Positions 33,430 to 42,485 of a stretch of 64,000 nt of DNA are shown here, one piece after another (positions within the stretch are counted from its first letter, which is position 1; every line of letters starts with the position of its first letter). A program made the translations under genes and the position numbers. The notes under the pieces are model-generated. The model was given only the letters and a program-made list of their open reading frames with translations. It was not told the origin of the DNA and made no database searches. The stretch spans positions 1,178,001-1,242,000 of the forward strand of contig NZ_BMVW01000001.1 of NCBI RefSeq assembly GCF_014650915.1. The letters are read 5' to 3'. This DNA comes from Streptomyces poonensis (GTDB lineage Bacteria > Actinomycetota > Actinomycetes > Streptomycetales > Streptomycetaceae).

Positions 33430-34661
33430 CCCGGCAGCTCCAGCGAATCACCGCCATGACCGACGTCCACTCCTCCTTCGCCCAGGCCACTCCGATGCTC
33501 ACCTACCTCCACGCGGCCAGGGCCGAGAGCCTGGTCGTGGACTGCGGCGACTTCTTCGAAGGCACCGGCTTCTACCGCTTCGGCCAGGGGCAGATCGAGC
33601 GCGAGGTCCTCACCAGCCTGTACGACCTGCTCGCCCCCGGAAACCACGGCTGGCCGCACTACTTCGAACCGCAGCTGCACGAGATGACCGTGTGCGCGAA
33701 CGCAGCCGACAGCAGTGGCAAGCCGCTCTTCGACCGCGTGCGCATCGAGCACATCGGCGGCCGGCGAATCGCCATCACCGCAGTGATCGGCCCGCAAGCC
33801 TTCAACGCGATCCCCGCCGAGCAGCGCACCGGCCACCACGTCACCGACCCGGCCCAGGCCCTGCGCGAGGTGATGCTGGAGCACCATCACCATGCCGACG
33901 CCTGGATGGTGCTGTCCCACTCGGGCTTCGACGAGGACCTGAAGCTGGCCGCCGCCTGCCCGTTCGCGGACGTCATCTTCGCCGGGCACTGTCACAGCGA
34001 CACCTACGGCCCCGTGCCCGTCGGCGACACCCTCGTCGTCAAGGGCCACGAACTCGGCGTCGGGTACGCCACCGCCGAGCCGGTCGGGGCCGGCTGGGCC
34101 GCACGCGTAGGCGCCTTCCCCGACACCTCCGTAATCCCGGAGGACCTCGCCGTACTGCAGGAGAAGATCGCGCTCCTCAGCAGCACCCTGGGAAGCCGAC
34201 TCGGCATCGTGAACGAGCCATATTTCAATACCCTGTTGGACCGACGCCTCCTCTTGGACGAGATCGCCACGCGCCTGCACACCGGCCTCGGAGCGGACGC
34301 GGTCATCCTCAACGAGACCGCTCTGCGCCCCGTACCGCTCGGCGATGTCCTCACCCTCGGCGACCTGCTCGCCATCGAGCCCTTCGACAACCAGCTCGTC
34401 CACGCCTTCCTCCCCAACGATCACTCCGAGGACCACGCCAAGCTGCTCGCTCATCTCGTCGACCACGTCGGCCCCTTGGTCGTCGCGCCTACACCTCTTC
34501 CACCGACGGCGCGCGTGGTGCTGACCACCCACTACATCGCCGACACCTATCTCGGCGGCCGAACTCATCAAGCCGGACTGCGTTTGGGCCAGGCGGTACG
34601 CAGCGTCCTCGCAGTCCCATTCGCTGACTCTGCCGACGCTCTTCAAAGGGGCGTTCCATGA
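33426..34661 (+). CDS. 5'-nucleotidase-like metallophosphatase
   Basis: This 411-residue protein has the calcineurin-like phosphatase metal motifs in order: DVHS (D13, H15), CGDFFEG, PGNHGW, LSHSGFD and GHCHSD. A 5'-nucleotidase C-terminal domain (ADAVILNETALRPVPLGDVLTLGDLLAIEPFDNQL) follows from about residue 250. There is no signal peptide, so unlike UshA it should act in the cytoplasm, probably on a nucleotide or nucleotide-derived intermediate. It overlaps both neighbours by 4 bp. Confidence 0.88.
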   Translation: MTRQLQRITAMTDVHSSFAQATPMLTYLHAARAESLVVDCGDFFEGTGFYRFGQGQIEREVLTSLYDLLAPGNHGWPHYFEPQLHEMTVCANAADSSGKPLFDRVRIEHIGGRRIAITAVIGPQAFNAIPAEQRTGHHVTDPAQALREVMLEHHHHADAWMVLSHSGFDEDLKLAAACPFADVIFAGHCHSDTYGPVPVGDTLVVKGHELGVGYATAEPVGAGWAARVGAFPDTSVIPEDLAVLQEKIALLSSTLGSRLGIVNEPYFNTLLDRRLLLDEIATRLHTGLGADAVILNETALRPVPLGDVLTLGDLLAIEPFDNQLVHAFLPNDHSEDHAKLLAHLVDHVGPLVVAPTPLPPTARVVLTTHYIADTYLGGRTHQAGLRLGQAVRSVLAVPFADSADALQRGVP

Positions 34662-35197
34662 TCCTCACCGGGCCCGAGATCAACACGGCCGTCGCCGACG
34701 GACGCCTTCGCATCACCCCGTTCGACCCAAAGCAGACGAACCCCAACAGCTACAACGTCCGCCTGGGCGCCACCCTGCTGACGTACGCCACCAAGGTCAT
34801 CGACGCCCACCACGCCAACCCCACGCACACGATCCGAATCGACACGGAGGGATACGTCCTCCAGCCCGGCGAGCTGTACCTCGGCCACACCGTCGAGGAG
34901 GTCGGCTCGGACCTCTTCATCCCACTGCTCTTCGGACGCTCCTCGGTCGGACGACTGGGGTTATTCGTCGAGATCACCGCCCCTATCGGTGACATCGGCT
35001 TCCACGGCCAGTGGACTTTGATGCTGTCCCCCATCCGCCCTCTGCGGGTGTACGCGGGCATGAAGATCGGGCAGATCATGTTCTTCGTCTCCACCGGGGA
35101 CGTCGAGTTGTACCGAGGCAAGTACCAGGGCGCCGCCGGCCCTCAGCCTTCCCGCTACTGGCGGGATGCGGCACACGTGCAGGCGGGCGCCTCGTGA
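34658..35197 (+). CDS. dCTP deaminase/dUTPase-fold protein, paralogue 1 (no catalytic Glu)
   Basis: This 179-residue protein begins MILTGPEINTAV and has the Dcd fold, with SYNVRLG and VLQPGELYLGHTVE. It keeps the phosphate-binding GRSSVGRLG (R94-S96, R99), aligned with E. coli Dcd R110/S111/R115. The catalytic Glu (E138 in E. coli) is replaced by Met (M122, in WTLMLSP), and the VHVT His is Glu (FVEIT). Ordinary deamination is therefore doubtful. TTA codon 102 (34961-34963) implies bldA control. It overlaps both neighbours by 4 bp and is paralogous to the next gene. Confidence 0.85.
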   Translation: MILTGPEINTAVADGRLRITPFDPKQTNPNSYNVRLGATLLTYATKVIDAHHANPTHTIRIDTEGYVLQPGELYLGHTVEEVGSDLFIPLLFGRSSVGRLGLFVEITAPIGDIGFHGQWTLMLSPIRPLRVYAGMKIGQIMFFVSTGDVELYRGKYQGAAGPQPSRYWRDAAHVQAGAS

Positions 35198-35730
35198 TCC
35201 TCACCGGCTCCGCCATTGCCGCCGCCGTCAGCGCAGGCGAGATCACCATCGCGCCCTACGACCCGGCACGCCTGTCCCCCAACGCCTATGACTGGCGGCT
35301 GGGCGACACGATCCGCATCTGCGACGGCGACCTGGACGCCGCCGCCCCCACCACGTTCACCGAACTGGTCATCCCCGCCTCCGGATTGGTCCTGCAGCCA
35401 GGAATGCTCTACCTCGGCGTCACGTTGGAGAGGACCGGCTCGGAAACGTACGCACAGCTCCTCAACGGCAACCGCACCATCGGCGCCCTCGGCATCTGGG
35501 TCCACGTCTCCGCCCCACTCGGCCACCAGGGCCACGCGATCCGCTGGACCTTGGAAATCCGCGCCGCCAAGCCCGCCCGTGTCTATCCGGGAATGACCTT
35601 CGGCAAGCTCGTCTTCCTCACCACCCTCGGCACCCCGGCCAGCTACCAGCAACAGCGCGCCAAGTACGCCGCCACGCACGGCATCGACATCTCCCGCCTG
35701 TACGAAGAGATCCCCCAAGGAGCGCTGTGA
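35194..35730 (+). CDS. dCTP deaminase/dUTPase-fold protein, paralogue 2 (altered phosphate loop)
   Basis: This 178-residue paralogue also starts MILTG and shares NAYDWRLG and LVLQPGMLYLGVTLE. It keeps the His of WVHVSA and the catalytic-position Glu in RWTLEIR (E121), but the RSSxxR loop has become GNRTIGALG, losing the Ser and second Arg. The losses mirror those of paralogue 1. It starts at GTG 35194, overlapping the previous stop. The pair may form a mixed trimer. Confidence 0.85.
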   Translation: MILTGSAIAAAVSAGEITIAPYDPARLSPNAYDWRLGDTIRICDGDLDAAAPTTFTELVIPASGLVLQPGMLYLGVTLERTGSETYAQLLNGNRTIGALGIWVHVSAPLGHQGHAIRWTLEIRAAKPARVYPGMTFGKLVFLTTLGTPASYQQQRAKYAATHGIDISRLYEEIPQGAL

Positions 35731-36848
35731 GCCCCCTCGTCCGCCCGGCCGCGGGGCCGCTGGCCGCCACCTTCCTCGACCTCCCAGCCGGAAGCCCCGG
35801 CGGCAGCGTCGAACTCTTCCTCGACCTGTACACCGGCGACAAACCCCTCATCCCCGCACGGGCCTTCATGCTGGCCCCCACCCGCCCCAAAGCCCACCTT
35901 CCCGCCGGGCTCGACCTGCTGACGGTCGCCGGCAAGTGCCTGGAGGGCGCCGCCTTCGGCCGCTACGTCGGAGCCCTGCGCCGGGCGCTGGTGACCGCGA
36001 TCGATCCAGCCCAGATCGGGGTACTGCACCTGCAGCACCTCACCTTCGGCGCCACGCCCGCCCTCCTCCGAGCCCTGCCGGCCCACCCCAGGATCGCCTT
36101 GGTCCACGGCACCGACCTGATTTTCGCCGAGGCCCATCGCGACCAGCTCCAAGTCCTGCGCGAGACGGCGAGGGCCGCCGACGTGATCGTGGTCCCCACC
36201 GGCGCGATGGCCGACCACCTTCTCAAGCTCGCCCCGCAGATCGATCGCCGCAAGATCGTCCGCGTTCCGTGGGGCATCCCCGACCATCTGCTCACCGATC
36301 CGCCAGCGCGGCCCGCCCGCACCTCCACCAGCCACCTACGACTGCTCTACGCAGGCAGGCTGACCGCCGAGAAGGGCGCAGAGCACCTGATCGCGGGCCT
36401 GGCGCCCATTCCAGGAGCCGAGCTGAGCATCGCCGCCCCCAGAGCCCAGTTCCACGCCTTGGCCCCGCTCCTCCAACGGACCGGAGTGCGGGCCCGGTAC
36501 CTCGGCTGGCTCCGCCGTCCACAGCTGTGGAAAGCCTTCGCCGAGCACGACGTCCTGGTCATGCCGTCCACCACCCTGGAAGCCATGGGCCTGGTCGCGC
36601 TGGAGGCCCAAGCATGCAGTCTGCCTGTCCTGTACCAACCCGTGCCCGGCCTCAACGAAGTCGTCGCCGCGTCCGGATTGGCCACCGACTTCACCCACTC
36701 TGCCGCACTCGCCCGCGACCTCGACCGCTTACGGACCGCCCCTGGCCTGCTGCCCGCCCTGCGGCAAGCGGGCTACGCGAATGCCGCCCGGTTCCCCCTC
36801 ACCGCTACCACCCAGGCCCTGGCCGACCTCGGCCGCCAGCTCACCTGA
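35727..36848 (+). CDS. GT4-family glycosyltransferase
   Basis: This 373-residue GT-B glycosyltransferase lacks membrane spans. The C-terminal Rossmann domain has LLYAGRLTAEKGAEHLI (near residue 210) and the donor-binding ExxxxxxxE motif in TTLEAMGLVALEAQACSLPV (near 287-306). The N-terminal domain carries PGGSVELFLDLY and VLHLQHLTFG. A nucleotide-sugar donor is expected; the acceptor is unknown. TTA codon 335 (36729-36731) adds a second bldA checkpoint in the operon. GTG 35727 overlaps the previous stop by 4 bp. Confidence 0.87.
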   Translation: MSPLVRPAAGPLAATFLDLPAGSPGGSVELFLDLYTGDKPLIPARAFMLAPTRPKAHLPAGLDLLTVAGKCLEGAAFGRYVGALRRALVTAIDPAQIGVLHLQHLTFGATPALLRALPAHPRIALVHGTDLIFAEAHRDQLQVLRETARAADVIVVPTGAMADHLLKLAPQIDRRKIVRVPWGIPDHLLTDPPARPARTSTSHLRLLYAGRLTAEKGAEHLIAGLAPIPGAELSIAAPRAQFHALAPLLQRTGVRARYLGWLRRPQLWKAFAEHDVLVMPSTTLEAMGLVALEAQACSLPVLYQPVPGLNEVVAASGLATDFTHSAALARDLDRLRTAPGLLPALRQAGYANAARFPLTATTQALADLGRQLT

Positions 36849-36959
36849 GACCGACGCCGACCAGCCCCCGCAGCCGACGTCCGACACGCCATTGCCCCAC
36901 TGGTGCCGCCCGCGTCACTACGCTGATCCGGCGGGTTGGCCACGGCGAACAGGGAGACC

Positions 36960-38003
36960 ATGACGTACAGCACCGACCGCATCGAAGCCCTCCTGAACGA
37001 AGGCGTCCGCGACAAGGTCTACCCCGGCGCCGTATGGGCAGTCGGTGACGCAACCGGCACCCGCGCCCAAGGCGCCACCGGGGTCCTCGACCCCAACGAG
37101 CCGAACGTGCCGATGCAAGCCGACACCGTCTTCGACGCCGCCAGCCTCACCAAGATCCTCGCCGTGTGGGCCTCGATCGGCACCCTGTGGGAGGAAGGCA
37201 AGCTCGACCTCGACACCCCGCTCGGTGCCTTCTGGTCCGAGGTCGACGGCCACCCGCTCCGTGCAGTGACCACCCGTCAACTACTCACCCACACCGCTGG
37301 CGTGCCGCTCCGCGCCCAGCTCAAAAACCTCTACGGCACCGACCCCCAGGACATCCGCGACGGTGTCCTTCACGAGGCCCTGCACCGCCCGCCCGGCGAG
37401 GCCGTCGAGTACACCGACCGAGCCGCCCTCATCCTCGGATACCTCGCCGAATACCTCTCCGGGCGACGCCTCGACCAGCTCGCCACGGAACGGACCTGGC
37501 AGCCGCTGGGCATGCACTCCACCCGCTTCGGACCCCTGCCCGCCGAGATCACCACGCGGTGCGCACCGACCGAACTCGACCAGGACACCGACACCCACCT
37601 CAAGGGCGTCGCCCACGACTTCTCCGCCCGCCTCCTGGGCGGAGTGTGCGGGATCGCCGGCGCCTTCACCGTCCTCGACGACCTCGCCGTCTTCCTGCGC
37701 TACCTGCTGGACACCTCAACCAGCCACGGGCAAGCCGGATTCGGCCCCGACTGGACCAGGCAGTCGCTGACCGTGCAGACCGGCACCCTAGAACCTGTAC
37801 GCGGCCTGTTCTGGCACCCCGCCCCTGGTACGCGCCCCACCGACAACATCTGGGTCCACTACGGCTTCACCGGCACCGGCATGTGGATCTCACCCCACCA
37901 GGGGCGCTGGGCCGTACTCCTGACCAACAAGCTCTACTACACCCGCGACCGCCAGCCCCTGACCGACGTCCGCAACACCTTCCGTGCGCTTGCGTTTGTC
38001 TGA
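36960..38003 (+). CDS. Class C beta-lactamase-like serine hydrolase of the cargo operon
   Basis: This 347-residue protein has the nucleophile motif SLTK in FDAASLTKILAV (near residue 61), a Tyr motif EYTDRAA (near 152) and an HxG-like HYGFTGTGMW (near 300). There is no signal peptide, so it is likely a cytoplasmic esterase, amidase or transacylase. It lies 111 bp after the glycosyltransferase gene on the same strand, with AGGGAG before ATG 36960, and is probably part of the same unit. It is not closely similar to the hydrolase at 13643. Confidence 0.85.
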   Translation: MTYSTDRIEALLNEGVRDKVYPGAVWAVGDATGTRAQGATGVLDPNEPNVPMQADTVFDAASLTKILAVWASIGTLWEEGKLDLDTPLGAFWSEVDGHPLRAVTTRQLLTHTAGVPLRAQLKNLYGTDPQDIRDGVLHEALHRPPGEAVEYTDRAALILGYLAEYLSGRRLDQLATERTWQPLGMHSTRFGPLPAEITTRCAPTELDQDTDTHLKGVAHDFSARLLGGVCGIAGAFTVLDDLAVFLRYLLDTSTSHGQAGFGPDWTRQSLTVQTGTLEPVRGLFWHPAPGTRPTDNIWVHYGFTGTGMWISPHQGRWAVLLTNKLYYTRDRQPLTDVRNTFRALAFV

Positions 38004-38933
38004 AGCAACCTGCGGCGAATCCGCTGAGAGGGGTACGGCCGGCCACGCATTGTGCGGTGCACGGTCCGAGATACACGGCTGGCAGCCCAGCGCCGCGGAG
38101 GCGCTCAGTCGGCCCTGCCGGTCGGGACGGCTGAGTATGCAGGGGAGTTCCAGCAACGGTTGTCGTTGAGCGCGGACAACACCGCGAGTTCGCGGGGAAC
38201 GGTCTTGATGAGTTCCAGCAACACCTGTGGCTTGCGGTGAGAGCAGGAGGGTGCTCCATGCCGATGGGGCCGCCGATAGCGTCGAATTCGAGGTCTGAGC
38301 TGTACGCGGCGATCCGTCGTGACCATCGTGCCGGGCTGGGCAAGCGTGCTCTGATCGCAGGGGCACCGACGGTGTTTTCTTTGCCCCCTCCCGGCCAGAC
38401 CATGGATACCTCGACAGTCCGTACTACAACGCGGGATCAAGGACGTGGGTCTCGGACGCTGACGTTGCCGTCGTCCGTACCGATTCGAGGTTCAGCCTCG
38501 ATCTGTCCACGTCGATCGCCAGTTCTCTTTTCAGCGATTCGGCGGATACCGGGGCCGCGGCTGGGTCAGACCCACCCCGCGCCGTCTCTGGCGGCGACCA
38601 ACCCGGCCCCGAAGTCCGTCACTAGCTGGTCCACCACCCCCACAAGAGGCCCGCCAGTGTCCGCAGCGCGGCACCGACAATCCACCGCACAACGAGCGTG
38701 GCGATCCGCCGCCGCAGCCTTGGCGTTCGCCACACATACCGGGCTTTACGACAGAGAATGCGCATTGTCTATCCCATCCGTGGACTTGACCAACCAAGCG
38801 ATCGATCACACGTCACCTGACCTGTTCGGATCGGGGTTCGGCGAGCAGTAACTCCCGCCGAACCACAGGTATGTGGTGGTCAGACAGGCAAGGAATAGGG
38901 TTCGTAGAAGGTTCGGAACGAACGGGGAATGGC
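38004..38933. other. Non-coding stretch with gene debris
   Basis: No intact gene is supported over about 900 bp. It contains the transposase-like remnant at 38258 and a direct repeat GAGTTCCAGCAAC (near 38145 and 38210). An open frame (about 38400-38625) contains GYLDSPYYNAG but resembles nothing I know. Its position between two cargo blocks suggests an old insertion junction. Confidence 0.5.
38258..38360 (+). pseudogene. Transposase N-terminal remnant (IS21/Mu-type HTH)
   Basis: The ATG at 38258 opens a frame with RSELYAAIRRDHRAGLGKRAL, matching the N-terminal HTH of IstA-like transposases. Similarity stops after about 35 codons, and no downstream transposase or inverted repeats are seen. 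Confidence 0.5.
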
Positions 38934-41900
38934 ATGGTGGACGTCCCGGCAGCAGCCTCACGCCTGGCCGAGGAGCTGAGGGCAAATCGGCAAGCATCTG
39001 GGCTCACGTTCGGTCAGATCATCCAGCTGGGCAAGCGGCAGTCTCCTCCCGTCGCCCTGACCAAGAGCACTCTCAGCGCGTGGTTCAGCGCTCAGAGTGT
39101 TCCGCGGGCCGGGGCGTCTTTCGCCTTCCTGACCGAACTCCTCGATAGCCGCGCCGGTTCCAGGCCCGGGCCACAGTCCCGTGCTCGGTGGGAAAATCTG
39201 CGCCGAGCGGCCGAGCAAAGCAGAACCACAACCCGCCGCGACACTGCGGCGTCCGGGACTCGCACGCAGAAGCGGCTTGGCGATAAGCCCCGCAGCGCAA
39301 AGCCGCTGCGCATAGGTCTGGTCCCCGAACCAGCCGAAGTGCTCGTCGAGCGGGAACATCGCGATGCCCTGGCACGCGCCCTGGATGGCCCCGAGGACAG
39401 TGACATCGGGGACGCAGCCAGCACAGCTGTTACGGGCCGCGTGATCACAGGAGCCGGAGGCGTCGGCAAAACCAGCCTGGCCGCCGATTACTGCCACCGT
39501 GCCGCTGACGAGGCAGGCCGTGGAGTGGACATGCTGATGTGGGTGACGGCGAACAACACGCCCGCCGTGACCGATGCCTATGCTCAGGCAGCCCGCGATC
39601 TTGAGCTGGTACCCAGCGGTGAGAACACCGCGTATGCCGCTGAGCAATTCCTCAACTGGCTCCGTGTCACCGAACTCAGCTGGCTCATCGTCCTCGACGA
39701 CGTGCAGTCCCCCGGCGCACTTGAGGGACTGTGGATGCCTCGACGCACCGCCGGTCGTGGGAGGGTCATCATCACCACGCGCAGCCGCGAAAGAGACCTC
39801 GTCACGGCAAGTGGACATCCGTTCCTATCGGTTGGCGTCTTCACTGCCGAGGAATCCCTCACCCACCTGCGCAACACGCTGCAACGGGCCGTGCCCGCCG
39901 AGGCCGACGCGGATCTGGCGGGGCTCGCCGATGACCTCGGTCATCTTCCCCTGGCTCTGTCACGGGCCGGCGCATACCTCGACTACAACGCCTCATGCAG
40001 CATCGCCCGTTACCGAAGCCTGCTCGCGGACCGCCGGCTTACCCTTGAACGACTGATCCCTGCTGTGCGCGGCAGTGCTACGACAAGCTCACTCGCAGCG
40101 CTATGGGACATCTCCGTCGACCAGGCCGACCAGCACACCGGCATGCTGGCTCGCCCCATGCTGGAACTGGCCGCCGTCCTCGACGGAACAACCGGCATTC
40201 CCGCCCCGCTGTTCACCAGCGGCGCCGCCCGCGCTTGGCTGACTGAGCGCAGCAGAACAGACCGACCCGTCGACGAGATCGAGGCCGAGCACACCTTGGC
40301 AACGCTGGACCGACTCCATCTCATCGATCACACCCCGGGCGAGGGCTGTGACGACGCATGGTTGGTCCGCGTGCACCAGCTCATCCAGCGTGCCGTGCGC
40401 GAGCAGCAACCTTCTGGCTCATCGCACGACGTCCTGACACAGCGTAGGGAGACCGTCCTGCCAGCGGCTGCCCACGCCCTGCTTGACATCTGGCCCGACA
40501 CCGAGCGCGACCAGGACCACGCACTACGGCTGCGGGCCAGCGCCCGCTCGCTGGCCACTCACGACCAGGACGGCGAGAGCCACCCCCTGTGGCAGGACGA
40601 CACCGCGTACACCGTCCTCTTCCGACTGGGCACCAGCGCGGGTGAATCCGGCGATATTTCCTGGGCACGCGACCATTTCGACGCGCTCCGCTCCCTCGCC
40701 CACCGGCACCTCGGAGCCGACCACCAGCACGCCCTTGTCGCCCGAAGCGAGCTGTCCCGCTGGCAAAGCCAAGCCGGAGATCATGCCGGAGCAATCCAGA
40801 CCCTGGAAAGTCTTGAGACGGACCAGATCCAGTTGCTCGGCTACGAGGCCCCCGAGACGCTCGTGACTCGTCACAACCTTGCAATCGAGCGAGGTGCGGC
40901 CGGCGACACTAGCGGCGCCATCACGGCCCTCAATGAAATTCTCGCTGTCCGCCAGCGCAACGGAGCGAGCCGTGGGGCGATACTCGCTACTCTCCACAAC
41001 CTTTGTTATTGGAAGGGCGTCGCGGGTGACGCAGTAGAGGCTGCTGCCGCTTACCGCAGGCTGATCCCCCTCATGGAAGAGGAGTTCGGTCCCGATGCCG
41101 ATGGCACCCTGACCGCCCGCCACAATCTGGCCCGCTGGCTGGGCGAAGCAGGCAACGCTGCCGAGGCCGTCAGCTTGCTCGAAGCGCTGCTACCCGACCA
41201 AACACGAGCGCTCGGGCCCCGGCACCTGCGCGTCCTGACGACCAGGCAAAGCCTTGCCCGCTGGCAGGGAGCAGCGGGCGAGACGGATAAGGCCATCAAC
41301 GGATATCAGGCGCTGATCCCCGACATGGGTGAGGTCCTGGGCCCAGATCATCCCGAGCTGCTCACAGCGCGCCACAACCTCGCCCGTTTGCAGGAAACAA
41401 CCGATCCGGCCACCGCATCCGAGAACCTCGCCGCCGTCGTCGTCGACAGAACCCGAGTCCTCGGCCCTCACCACCCCGACACACTCAGCTCCCGACACAG
41501 CCACGCCCTGTGCTTGGGCCGGGCAGGAGAGCCCCAGAAAGCTGTACAAGCACTGGAGGACGTCCTCCGTGATCAGCAGCGCCGCCTCGTACCTGAAGGC
41601 GCAGAGATTCTCAGCACCCGCCACAGCCTCGCCGTCATGCGTGGCTTTGCAGGAGCACCCCACGCAGCCATCGCCGCACTGCAAGAGCTCCTCCCCGACC
41701 AGGAACGCGTCTTGGGCCCTGGCCACCTCCAAACTTTGACGACCCTCGATAGCCTTGGCCGCTGGCAGGGCGAAACGGGCGACGCACAGACGGCAAGCGA
41801 TACCTACCAGGCCCTGCTGACCCACATCGAACGCCACCTTGGCACTGATCACGTCGCCACATTGTCGGTACTGGACAAGCTCGCCATGTGGCGCGGACGC

Positions 41901-42059
41901 GCTGGCCACCCCGGGGAAGCCGTCCGCATTCTCACTCGGATGCTCACAGACACACGACGCCTCGTAGACCCTGCTCATCCCATCATCACCACCATCAGCA
42001 ACAACATCGCCTACTGGCTGAATCAGGCCGACATTGAGGAACACCGCCGCCGACGCTGA
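38934..42059 (+). CDS. NB-ARC (STAND) NTPase with N-terminal HTH and TPR repeats
   Basis: This 1041-residue protein looks like a signal-sensing switch. Residues 5-75 are an Xre-like module (RLAEELRANRQASGLTFGQI..STLSAWFSAQSVP). An NB-ARC domain has Walker A VITGAGGVGKTSLA (about 170-182), Walker B LSWLIVLDDVQSP and the sensor GRVIITTRSRE. From about residue 560, 42-residue TPRs of the NB-ARC-linked type repeat (LTARHNLARWLGEAGNAAEAV, LTTRQSLARWQGAAGETDKAI). There is no obvious effector enzyme, so DNA binding may be the output. ATG 38934 follows GGGGAA. Antiphage roles are known for related STANDs but unproven here. Confidence 0.85.
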   Translation: MVDVPAAASRLAEELRANRQASGLTFGQIIQLGKRQSPPVALTKSTLSAWFSAQSVPRAGASFAFLTELLDSRAGSRPGPQSRARWENLRRAAEQSRTTTRRDTAASGTRTQKRLGDKPRSAKPLRIGLVPEPAEVLVEREHRDALARALDGPEDSDIGDAASTAVTGRVITGAGGVGKTSLAADYCHRAADEAGRGVDMLMWVTANNTPAVTDAYAQAARDLELVPSGENTAYAAEQFLNWLRVTELSWLIVLDDVQSPGALEGLWMPRRTAGRGRVIITTRSRERDLVTASGHPFLSVGVFTAEESLTHLRNTLQRAVPAEADADLAGLADDLGHLPLALSRAGAYLDYNASCSIARYRSLLADRRLTLERLIPAVRGSATTSSLAALWDISVDQADQHTGMLARPMLELAAVLDGTTGIPAPLFTSGAARAWLTERSRTDRPVDEIEAEHTLATLDRLHLIDHTPGEGCDDAWLVRVHQLIQRAVREQQPSGSSHDVLTQRRETVLPAAAHALLDIWPDTERDQDHALRLRASARSLATHDQDGESHPLWQDDTAYTVLFRLGTSAGESGDISWARDHFDALRSLAHRHLGADHQHALVARSELSRWQSQAGDHAGAIQTLESLETDQIQLLGYEAPETLVTRHNLAIERGAAGDTSGAITALNEILAVRQRNGASRGAILATLHNLCYWKGVAGDAVEAAAAYRRLIPLMEEEFGPDADGTLTARHNLARWLGEAGNAAEAVSLLEALLPDQTRALGPRHLRVLTTRQSLARWQGAAGETDKAINGYQALIPDMGEVLGPDHPELLTARHNLARLQETTDPATASENLAAVVVDRTRVLGPHHPDTLSSRHSHALCLGRAGEPQKAVQALEDVLRDQQRRLVPEGAEILSTRHSLAVMRGFAGAPHAAIAALQELLPDQERVLGPGHLQTLTTLDSLGRWQGETGDAQTASDTYQALLTHIERHLGTDHVATLSVLDKLAMWRGRAGHPGEAVRILTRMLTDTRRLVDPAHPIITTISNNIAYWLNQADIEEHRRRR

Positions 42060-42191
42060 GACCCACCACCACCACAGGTTCCATGAAGCCGCAGATGTGC
42101 TCTGGCTTCGGTGGAGCCGTCCGCAAGGTATCGACCCACAGATTGGGAGATCAGGTGGCCCATCGCTGCAAGCTTCTCCGCTCCGGCAGGG

Positions 42192-42341
42192 TCATTCGCG
42201 GCCCATGAGTTGGGCAAGTAGTGCCACCACTGCAGTGGCTCCCACCAAGGCCGCGCCGACTTCGGGTGCATGCAGCGTCAGGGCGACGACGAGGGCTCCG
42301 ACCAGCAGAAGGACTACTAGGCGCACGCTGATCTGTTCCAT
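42192..42341 (-). CDS. Small 49-residue membrane protein
   Basis: A short minus-strand gene: MEQISVRLVVLLLVGALVVA forms one hydrophobic span and EVGAALVGATAVVALLAQLM a second, ending GRE. GGAAGG lies upstream of ATG 42341. It is the only reverse gene in this part of the element and has no recognised family. Two-span miniproteins of this kind are common in Streptomyces elements; the function is unknown. Confidence 0.55.
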   Translation of the reverse strand: MEQISVRLVVLLLVGALVVALTLHAPEVGAALVGATAVVALLAQLMGRE

Positions 42342-42485
42342 GAGGATCTACCTTCCGTCTGGCACCGACTGGGTTCTGCATCCAGCGTGGGTGCCTCCCG
42401 GACGGCCCTGACGACTCAAGACGATCGCTGACAGCATCGGCCAAGAACAGCCGCTGCATGACAGACATGACAGATCCTGACGCCC

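Noticed and set aside
34007..34646. Reverse-strand open frames opposite the metallophosphatase
   Set aside because: The forward gene has all phosphatase motifs in order; the reverse frames show none.
34658..35730. Antiphage dCTP deaminase of the known nucleotide-depletion type
   Set aside because: Both paralogues lack part of the catalytic set, and they sit in a biosynthesis-like operon, so the known defence function is not supported.
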